From NCBI GenBank assembly GCA_958296105.1, contig OY282441.1, forward strand, positions 1,151,800 to 1,215,799: a stretch of DNA of 64,000 nt. The letters are read 5' to 3'. This DNA is from an uncultured Dehalococcoidia bacterium (GTDB lineage Bacteria; Chloroflexota; Dehalococcoidia; Lucifugimonadales; UBA1123). Numbering within the stretch: position 1 is the stretch's first letter; every line of letters begins with the position of its first letter. The notes under the pieces are model-generated. The model did no database searches. It worked only from the letters and a program-made list of their open reading frames with translations, and was not told where the DNA came from. The translations under genes and the position numbers were made by a program. Shown here in pieces: positions 57,606-64,000 of the stretch.

Positions 57606-59123
57606 TCACTGTCGCCCGAGCGCCAGATCGAGCTGGAGCGCTTCGACTATCGGCTGAATTCCGGTGGAGAATACGTCCGTGATGGTGGCGGGGAATATGC
57701 CCACCACCATGATGGCGATTACCAGCGCCGCCACTGGCACCAGCTCCAAGGGGGTGGCGTCGCGCAGGTCGGCGAATCTCGGGTTGAGCGGGCCGAGCAT
57801 GACGCGCTGGAGCATCCACAGGATATAGCCCGCCGTCAGCACCACGCCGAACGCGCCGAGCGCGGTCAGCCAGCCCCATACTGGGAACGTGCCAAGGAAT
57901 ACGTGTATCTCGGATACGAACCCGGCGGTGGACGGCAAGCCGAGCGAGGCGAGGCCGGCGACGAGCATTGCCGCCGCCAGCAATGGCATACGTCCAGCCA
58001 GCCCGCCCAAGTCGGGGATGTGCCGCGTGTGCGCTCGCTCGTAGACGTAGCCCACCAGCAGGAACAGCAGCCCTGTTATTGCGCCGTGCGTGAACATCTG
58101 GAGCGACGCGCCCGTCAGCCCCACCGGGGAGACCGCGCCCGCGGCTCCCACCGCCGAGGAGAGGCCGAGAACCACGAACCCCATGTGGCTTATGGAGCTG
58201 AACGCTATGAGCCGCTTCATGTCCGTCTGTCTCAAGACCACCGCCGCGCCGTACAGGATGTTGACGACGCCCGCGCAGGCGAGCAGCCAAGAGACGTCTC
58301 TGAGAACATCCGGGAACATCTCGCCTATTCTGAACATTCCGTAAGCGCCCATCTTGAGCAGAACGCCAGCCAGCATTACGCTCGCCGCCGTTGGAGCGTC
58401 CGTGTGCGCGTCCGGAAGCCACGTGTGGAGCGGCCAGATGGGCAGCTTCACCGCGAACGCCGCGAACAGCAGCGCGAACACCGGAAGCGCGGGGATCGCT
58501 CCGCTGAACTGACGAACCAGCGCGGGCATCTGCGTCATGTCGAACGAGCCGACCGTGAAGAACAGAATCAGTATTCCCACCAGCATGAACGCGCTGCCTA
58601 GTATGGTGAAGATGAGGAACTTCATCGCCGAGTATTCGCGGCGTCCGCTTCCCCATATGGAGATGAGGAAGAACATGGGGATTAGCTCCAGCTCCCAGAA
58701 CAGGAAGAACATGAGGAAGTCCAGCGAGGTGAACACCCCCATGACCGCGCCCTGAAGCGCGAGCAGCCAGACGAAGTATTCGCGCGCGCGATGCTCCACG
58801 CTCCACGAGGCGTACACCGCCACCAGTCCGAGCAGGCCGGTGAGCAGAACCAGCGGAGCGCTCAGGCCGTCTACGGCTAGGAAGTACTGCACCTCGAACG
58901 TTTCGACCGGAATCCAGCCGGCGACGCGGTCGATCAGCTGATAGCGCTCCGCGCCCTCCGAGGTGTCGTAGGAGAGGAATATGGCGAGCGCGATCACTAG
59001 CTCTGCGAGCGAGGCGATGGCGGCGAACACCTTGACCCTCGCCGCGCTGCTCCCCAAAAGAGCGATCAGGAGCGCCGCCCCGATGGGCAGGAACACCGCC
59101 AATGTCAGCCAGCCGTTGAACAA
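57606..59123 (-). CDS. nuoM: NADH-quinone oxidoreductase subunit M
   Basis: 505 residues, about 14 helices, with FLMFFLFWELELIPMFFLI (conserved Glu), LPIWPLHTWLPDAHTDAPTAASVMLA and IAFSSISHMGFVVLG. It begins with TTG. It lies 19 nt upstream of nuoN. Confidence 0.94.
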   Translation of the reverse strand: MFNGWLTLAVFLPIGAALLIALLGSSAARVKVFAAIASLAELVIALAIFLSYDTSEGAERYQLIDRVAGWIPVETFEVQYFLAVDGLSAPLVLLTGLLGLVAVYASWSVEHRAREYFVWLLALQGAVMGVFTSLDFLMFFLFWELELIPMFFLISIWGSGRREYSAMKFLIFTILGSAFMLVGILILFFTVGSFDMTQMPALVRQFSGAIPALPVFALLFAAFAVKLPIWPLHTWLPDAHTDAPTAASVMLAGVLLKMGAYGMFRIGEMFPDVLRDVSWLLACAGVVNILYGAAVVLRQTDMKRLIAFSSISHMGFVVLGLSSAVGAAGAVSPVGLTGASLQMFTHGAITGLLFLLVGYVYERAHTRHIPDLGGLAGRMPLLAAAMLVAGLASLGLPSTAGFVSEIHVFLGTFPVWGWLTALGAFGVVLTAGYILWMLQRVMLGPLNPRFADLRDATPLELVPVAALVIAIMVVGIFPATITDVFSTGIQPIVEALQLDLALGRQ

Positions 59124-59155
59124 AATCTCTCTTTCCCCGCTCTTTCCCTAAATGC

Positions 59156-61171
59156 CTAGAGGAACCACAGGTACAGGCCCATGATTATGAGTATGCCGAT
59201 GGATATGGCAGCGCCATACTGCTGGATATGGCCGGTTTGCAGCTGTCTCAGCGCGCCGCCCACGTTGACGCCGAGCCAGCCCACTATGTTGGCGATGCGG
59301 TCGATGACGTTCTTGTCGCCCCAGTCCAGCGCGCGCGCGACTCCGCCGTAGAACAGCCTGCGAACCAGTATGTCTTCGTACAGCTCGTCGAAGTAGTACT
59401 TTGCGCTCAGCACGGTGTACGCGGATCTGAAACGCTCGCCCATCGCCTCCGCCGACCACTCGCGGCGATAGTACATCTTGTACGCAGTGAAGATGCCGGC
59501 GAGGGCGACGGCGGTCGACACGATGGCGAGGATTATATCGAAATCCGGTATCTCCACGGCGACGGGACCTTCGCCCATGAAGTGCGTGAACCAGTGGATC
59601 GGCACCACGCCGAGACTGGTCAGCGGGTTGAACACGAACCCGGCTATCACCGCAAGGACGGCGAGGACTGCCATGGGAGCGACCATGACGCGCGGCGACT
59701 CGCGCAGGTTGACGTGTCCGAGATGCAGGCTGTCGGGGTCTTCGGACTCCTTCGCCTCGGCGTCCGCGCCGCCCCTGAACTCGCCCTCGAAGGTCATAAA
59801 CAGCGCGCGGAACATGTAGAACGCGGTCATAAACGCCGCTGTCAAGCCGAGCGCGTACACCAGATAGCCCACAGCCGAACCGGCGTGGAACGCGCTGGCG
59901 AGTATCTCATCCTTGCTCCAGAACCCTGCCAGCGGGAACACGCCCGCGAGCGCGAGGCTGCCTATGAGGAAGGTGTAGTACGTCCACGGCATGAAGCGCC
60001 GAAGCCCGCCCATGAAGCGCATGTCGAACGTGCCGGATGCGTGGTTGACCGAGCCGGAGCCGAGGAACAGCAGCGCCTTGAAGAAGGCGTGGGTGAACAG
60101 GTGGAAGATGGCGAAGGCGTATGCGCCCACGCCGAGCGCGAGCATCATGTATCCAAGCTGGCTGACGGTGGAGTACGCCAAAACGCGCTTGACGTCGTTC
60201 ATCACCAGCCCCATGGACGCCGCGAATATCGCGGTGAAGCCGCCGACGAGCGCGACCACTGTCATCATTTCGCCAGAGGCTTGGAACAGCGGGAAGAAGC
60301 GCGCCACGAGGAACACGCCGGCAGTCACCATAGTGGCGGCGTGTATCAATGCGCTGACGGGCGTGGGGCCTTCCATCGCGTCCGGCAGCCATGTGTGCAG
60401 CGGGAACTGTCCCGACTTGCCAACCGCGCCGGCGAACACGCCCGCCGCTATCCACGCAGCCACTCCGCCCGCAATCGCGCCCGTTTCCAGCGCGGCGTAC
60501 AGGTCTGGTATGTCCAGACCGTTGAGGCCGAGCGCGGACAGCGCGTCTTGCTGGAAGAACAGGTACAGGATGCCGAGCAGGAATCCAAAATCGCCGATGC
60601 GCGTCACGATGAACGCCTTCTTCGCCGCGTTCGCAGCCGATGGGCGCGTGAACCAGAAGCCTATCAGAAGGTAAGAGCAGAGGCCGACCAGCTCCCAGAA
60701 TACGAACAGCTGGATGATGTTCGATGCCAGAACCAAGCCGATCATCGAAGCGGTGAACAGCGACATGTATGCGAAGTAGCGCGCGAACGGTCTGTTCCCC
60801 TCCTCGCTCATGTAGCCGATGGAGTATATCTGCACCATGAGGCTGACGCCGCTGACGACAACCAGCATGACGGCGGTCAGCGGATCCATGAGGATGCCGA
60901 TGTTCAGCTGGAACGCGCCGACTTCCAGCCAGCTGCGCGCCGGGTATTCGATGTGGCCATGACTGCTTATCGTACTGAACAGCGCGGCGATGGATATGAC
61001 GAAGCTGAGTCCGACGGCGGCGACGGTCAGGTATCCCGCCGAGTCTCCGAGAAGGTCTCGCCCCGTCGTGGACGGGCGCGCGTAAGCCAGCGGCCAGATC
61101 ACGAGTCCGATCAGGACGAACGAGGCGAGCGGCGCGAAGAAGATGAGCCATACCAGCGATTCGGAGATCAT
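59156..61171 (-). CDS. nuoL: NADH-quinone oxidoreductase subunit L
   Basis: 671 residues with about 16 helices. It has IIQLFVFWELVGLCSYLLIGFW, FPLHTWLPDAMEGPTPVSALIHAATMV and LAYSTVSQLGYMMLALG, and the long C-terminal lateral helix ending in a hydrophobic anchor. Its ATG directly abuts the stop of the small upstream gene, implying coupled translation. Confidence 0.95.
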   Translation of the reverse strand: MISESLVWLIFFAPLASFVLIGLVIWPLAYARPSTTGRDLLGDSAGYLTVAAVGLSFVISIAALFSTISSHGHIEYPARSWLEVGAFQLNIGILMDPLTAVMLVVVSGVSLMVQIYSIGYMSEEGNRPFARYFAYMSLFTASMIGLVLASNIIQLFVFWELVGLCSYLLIGFWFTRPSAANAAKKAFIVTRIGDFGFLLGILYLFFQQDALSALGLNGLDIPDLYAALETGAIAGGVAAWIAAGVFAGAVGKSGQFPLHTWLPDAMEGPTPVSALIHAATMVTAGVFLVARFFPLFQASGEMMTVVALVGGFTAIFAASMGLVMNDVKRVLAYSTVSQLGYMMLALGVGAYAFAIFHLFTHAFFKALLFLGSGSVNHASGTFDMRFMGGLRRFMPWTYYTFLIGSLALAGVFPLAGFWSKDEILASAFHAGSAVGYLVYALGLTAAFMTAFYMFRALFMTFEGEFRGGADAEAKESEDPDSLHLGHVNLRESPRVMVAPMAVLAVLAVIAGFVFNPLTSLGVVPIHWFTHFMGEGPVAVEIPDFDIILAIVSTAVALAGIFTAYKMYYRREWSAEAMGERFRSAYTVLSAKYYFDELYEDILVRRLFYGGVARALDWGDKNVIDRIANIVGWLGVNVGGALRQLQTGHIQQYGAAISIGILIIMGLYLWFL

Positions 61172-61366
61172 CTACAGCTTCCTGAGTATCTCGTCTGCCA
61201 CGTGTTCCCTGCCTTTGGGGACGTATATCTTGAACGCCACTCGCTCGCCCCACTCCATGATGTCACCTATGGGGAGTATCTTGGTGGGGAGGCCGTCGCC
61301 TTCCAGGACGTCCTTCCACATCTCCGCCATCATCAGGTTGGGGGCTGTACGGTATTCTACCCACAT
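61172..61366 (-). CDS. Small DUF2007-like protein inside the nuo operon
   Basis: 64 residues, mixed alpha/beta: MWVEYRTAPNLMMAEMWKDVLEGDGLPTKI with a following KIYVPKGREHVADEILRKL. This is the pattern of the DUF2007 (putative signal-transducing) family. It lies between nuoK and nuoL, where a complex I operon normally has nothing, and abuts nuoL. Its role there is unknown. Confidence 0.7.
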   Translation of the reverse strand: MWVEYRTAPNLMMAEMWKDVLEGDGLPTKILPIGDIMEWGERVAFKIYVPKGREHVADEILRKL

Positions 61367-61377
61367 GCGAAAGTCCC

Positions 61378-61731
61378 CTACCTCCTCATCTGGGTCGCAT
61401 CCGTGACGAAGACGGTCGAACGGCTGCGGTAGATTGCGATTACGATGGCAAGCCCAAGCGCGACCTCTGCGGCGGCTATGGTGATTATGAAGATCGAAAA
61501 TATCTGCCCCGTCAGCAGAAGGTGAACCATCTGATCGCCGCCTGCGGAGGGGCGCGAGGCGAGCGCGGCCGGCAGGGTGTAGCGCGAGAACGCCACGGCT
61601 GCCAGATTCACGGCGTTGAACATCAGCTCTATGGACATGAGAACGGCTATGGCGTTGCGCTTGGACAGCGCGCCGTACAGCCCTATGGCGAACAGGACGG
61701 CGGAAACTATGAGGAAGTTTTCGAGGCTCAA
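61378..61731 (-). CDS. nuoK: NADH-quinone oxidoreductase subunit K
   Basis: 117 residues with three transmembrane helices. The conserved LMSIELMFNAVNLA segment contains the essential membrane Glu, and a second Glu in the third helix (ITIAAAEVALGLAIV) is also present. It begins with TTG 4 nt after the nuoJ stop. A loop of about 10 extra residues (ALASRPSAGGDQ) is present before the second hydrophobic segment. Confidence 0.93.
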   Translation of the reverse strand: MSLENFLIVSAVLFAIGLYGALSKRNAIAVLMSIELMFNAVNLAAVAFSRYTLPAALASRPSAGGDQMVHLLLTGQIFSIFIITIAAAEVALGLAIVIAIYRSRSTVFVTDATQMRR

Positions 61732-61735
61732 CCCG

Positions 61736-62293
61736 TCACCTTTCGCGTATCAGCGCGAGCGCGCCAATGATGGCGGCAAGCAGAACGACGGACGCCACTT
61801 CGAAAGCCAAGACGAAATCCTGCACGAGCATTCGGGCTATCCACGGGATGGTGTTCGAGAACACGTCGCGCACCTGGGCGGTCGCGCCCGCGCTGAGCAG
61901 GCCCGCCTCGATGAACTGATCGAGAATCCGCCACTCGGTATCTACGGAGACGAAGATCGCAGTCAGCCCGAACAGCGCCGCGAGGATGCCTACGGGAATC
62001 CGCAGCGAGTGCGCAGGGCTTCCGCTCTCCACCTCGCCCGTCATCAGTATGGCGAAGATTATCAGGACGGATATCGCGCCCACGTAGATCAGCACCTGCA
62101 CGGCGGCGATGAACTCGGCTCTGAGCAGGACGAACATCCCAGCCACAGCCACGAACGAGACGATCAGGAACAGCGCCGCCCTGAACAGGTTGCGCATATG
62201 CACCACCGCGAAGGCGGCTACGATGCTCGACACGGCGAGAACCCAGAATACGACGTCCACCGTCAGAGATGCTTCTGTCCCCTGTCCGGGCAT
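61736..62293 (-). CDS. nuoJ: NADH-quinone oxidoreductase subunit J
   Basis: 185 residues. The ATG at 62293 overlaps the nuoI stop in an ATGA arrangement. Five transmembrane helices are present with the conserved FIAAVQVLIYVGAISVLIIFAIL. A long loop (about 100-150) precedes the last helix. Confidence 0.92.
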   Translation of the reverse strand: MPGQGTEASLTVDVVFWVLAVSSIVAAFAVVHMRNLFRAALFLIVSFVAVAGMFVLLRAEFIAAVQVLIYVGAISVLIIFAILMTGEVESGSPAHSLRIPVGILAALFGLTAIFVSVDTEWRILDQFIEAGLLSAGATAQVRDVFSNTIPWIARMLVQDFVLAFEVASVVLLAAIIGALALIRER

Positions 62294-62967
62294 CAGCGCT
62301 GTCCCCACCTGCTCCGCTGCTGGGACAGCGAGGGCTTCTCGTGCCTGTGGACGTCGTGAGAATCGGCCTCGTCGCCTTCCAGCGGGTTGTATGCGTCGCG
62401 TGCGGCGAGCTGCGGTCTGAACCAGTGGCTCGGACGCTTGGGCGAAGCCACCAGCTTGGCTTTGTCTATGACCAGCTCGGCGCGGCTGTACCTGCCCTCC
62501 TCGAAGCCGCTGCCCATGTGCAGCGCGTCGTAAGGGCATGCCTCCACGCACAGGCCGCAGAACATGCACCTGCCTATGTCTATGTCGAACACTTCGAGGA
62601 AGTACTTGTCTCCCTCTTGAAGATCGGTCTTGGCGGGGTCGGTGACGATCTTGATGATTCCGAGCGGGCAGTACTTGGCGCACGAGGCGCAGCCTGTGCA
62701 GCGGTTCTCGTACCAAGAGAACTCCTCGCCTCTGAAGCGCGGGTGCTGGTACTGGCGATCTCGAACGGACGCGAGGCCCACGAGCGCCTTCATCGCCTCG
62801 GCGGGCTGCCTGAACGTGAACGTCAGCGGGTTCTGGCCGTTCATTCTGGCGAGGCCCATCAGCCCGATCTTGCGGTCTGGGTACTGGTGTACCGTGAACA
62901 TTCTGCCGGGCGAGACGAGGTTCTTCATGGTCACGCCAAGCCCCTTGAACAGTGCGAGGCCATACAT
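62293..62967 (-). CDS. nuoI: NADH-quinone oxidoreductase subunit I
   Basis: 224 residues. Two 4Fe-4S motifs are visible: CTGCASCAKYCPLGI and CMFCGLCVEACPYDA. It carries electrons from the peripheral arm to quinone. The C-terminal tail of about 45 residues is charged and longer than usual (HDVHRHEKPSLSQQRSR). Confidence 0.95.
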   Translation of the reverse strand: MYGLALFKGLGVTMKNLVSPGRMFTVHQYPDRKIGLMGLARMNGQNPLTFTFRQPAEAMKALVGLASVRDRQYQHPRFRGEEFSWYENRCTGCASCAKYCPLGIIKIVTDPAKTDLQEGDKYFLEVFDIDIGRCMFCGLCVEACPYDALHMGSGFEEGRYSRAELVIDKAKLVASPKRPSHWFRPQLAARDAYNPLEGDEADSHDVHRHEKPSLSQQRSRWGQR

Positions 62968-62970
62968 CTT

Positions 62971-64000
62971 CTAATCAGCCTCCGCGTACATATTTGCGAG
63001 TGGCGAAGGCGAAGCCCGCCGACGCTCCAGCTTGCGCTGTCCGAGCGTCCTTGCGGTCACGACCACCGCCGCTATCGTTATTGCCCAGTTTATAGCCGCC
63101 ATTATCCACATCTGCCCCGCCGTAATCGCGCCGGTCTCGTCCTGGAATATCACCACCTCTATGGCTATGGCGAATATGTTCACCAGCGAGAGCGCGAACA
63201 GACCCTTCCACGCGAAGCCCATGATCTGATCGACCCTGAGTCTGGGCCACGTGGCGCGCACCCACAGCAGCGCGAACACCACCGCGAACGTCTTCAGTAT
63301 GAACCATATCTGGCCCGGCACTGGGGAGAAGCCGCGCGTGCCGCCAAGGAAGAGTACCACGATTATCATGGAGTTGATCAGGGGCGCCATGAACTCGGCA
63401 AGGAACAGCAGCGCGAACTTGATGCCGCTGTACTCGGTGTTGTAGCCGGAGCCTAGCTCGGACTCTGCTTCGATCTGGTCGAAGGGGGTTCGGCTCATCT
63501 CGGCGGACGCCGCCGCCACGAAGATGAGGAATCCGAGCGGCTGAACGAGCAGGAAGGGGATCGGCTGCGCCTCTACGATGTCGAACAGCGCGAGCGAGCC
63601 GGACAGGAGAACGACGCCCACCACGCCGAGCGCCATCGGCACCTCGTAGCTCACGAGCATCGCCACGCCGCGCATCGCGCCCAGCATGGCGTACTTGTTG
63701 GCGGACCCCCACCCCGCCATGAATATGGCGATGGTGTTGACGGACGTTACGCCAAGCACGAACAGGATGCCTATGTTCAGCCTGCCCAGAAAGCTGTCCT
63801 GTCCGAACGGGACGACTGCCACCACCAGCAGGGTGGGAACGAGCAGGACCACGGGCGCCAGCGTCATAACCCAGCGGTCGGCATCGTCGGGGGTCGTGTC
63901 CTCTTTGGTGATCAGCTTCACCAGATCCGCGATTGGCTGAAGCACGCCGAAAGGACCCCATCGGTTGGGGCCTAGCCTGTTCTGGAATCTGCCTAGCGTC
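62971..64000 (-). CDS. nuoH: NADH-quinone oxidoreductase subunit H, 5' end outside the window
   Basis: About 343 residues are visible and the frame is still open at the right edge: GRFQNRLGPNRWGPFG precedes VLQPIADLVKLITKED, a known NuoH sequence, so an internal GTG at 63945 is not the start. Conserved Glu/Arg-rich segments of the quinone site (ETSRTPFD-type, here AEMSRTPFDQIEAESELGSGYNTEYSG) are present. It is followed by nuoI 3 nt later. Confidence 0.94.
   Translation of the reverse strand, partial: TLGRFQNRLGPNRWGPFGVLQPIADLVKLITKEDTTPDDADRWVMTLAPVVLLVPTLLVVAVVPFGQDSFLGRLNIGILFVLGVTSVNTIAIFMAGWGSANKYAMLGAMRGVAMLVSYEVPMALGVVGVVLLSGSLALFDIVEAQPIPFLLVQPLGFLIFVAAASAEMSRTPFDQIEAESELGSGYNTEYSGIKFALLFLAEFMAPLINSMIIVVLFLGGTRGFSPVPGQIWFILKTFAVVFALLWVRATWPRLRVDQIMGFAWKGLFALSLVNIFAIAIEVVIFQDETGAITAGQMWIMAAINWAITIAAVVVTARTLGQRKLERRRASPSPLANMYAEAD

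Overview
The window is about 64 kb of GC-rich bacterial chromosome. It most likely comes from a Chloroflexota lineage related to SAR202/Dehalococcoidia, possibly marine or sponge-associated. I infer this from several things together: a complete alternative complex III (act) operon, lipoproteins with Thr/Pro-rich linkers, a GLUG-repeat surface protein, paired GMC oxidoreductases, enolase-superfamily and LLM-flavin enzymes, a DUF3179 lipoprotein, Uma2-family proteins and -10 elements of the TATAAT/TACAAT type. No rRNA, tRNA, CRISPR array, insertion sequence or phage gene was seen. Both ends are cut inside genes: a ybaY-like lipoprotein on the left and nuoH on the right.

Layout. 1-1.7 kb: truncated lipoprotein gene and a duplicated pair of small membrane proteins. 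1.9-9.3 kb: YcaQ-type DNA glycosylase, GNAT, a minus-strand catabolic group (glutaryl-CoA dehydrogenase-like, Gfo/Idh/MocA, hydratase), a secreted protein and a TrkA-type K+ channel. 9.3-16.6 kb: solitary OLD-like ATPase, SDR, cyclase-family hydrolase, ABC-2 exporter pair and a SelA-fold PLP enzyme. 16.7-20.0 kb: four tandem, nearly identical Uma2-family genes whose coiled-coil tails differ in repeat number. 20.1-27.8 kb: two GMC oxidoreductases, a DUF3179 lipoprotein interrupted by one in-frame TGA exactly at the first Cys of its CxxC motif, a GLUG-repeat surface protein and a small membrane protein. 27.8-39.3 kb: housekeeping genes (DAHP synthase, NAD kinase, NUDIX, M20 peptidase, nucleoside deoxyribosyltransferase, FtsZ) mixed with an enolase/LLM pair, PAC2 and hydrolase genes and a truncated methyltransferase. 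39.4-43.2 kb: cobalamin-dependent metH. 43.4-51.6 kb: act operon. 51.9-56.0 kb: HpcH/HpaI aldolase, a beta-propeller/HExxH lipoprotein and a formylglycine-generating enzyme. 56.1-64.0 kb: nuoH-I-J-K-(DUF2007-like)-L-M-N.

The nuo and act operons together form a respiratory chain from NADH to quinone to a periplasmic electron carrier. The catabolic genes fit an oxidative heterotroph using oxidised or aromatic organic matter.

The two most notable signals are (1) a candidate selenoprotein form of DUF3179 (UxxC) with a hairpin just after the UGA, and (2) a complete-looking transcription attenuator in front of DAHP synthase: a 30-residue leader peptide with seven aromatic codons, a GC-rich terminator and a 9-bp competing antiterminator. 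The Uma2 array is a third.
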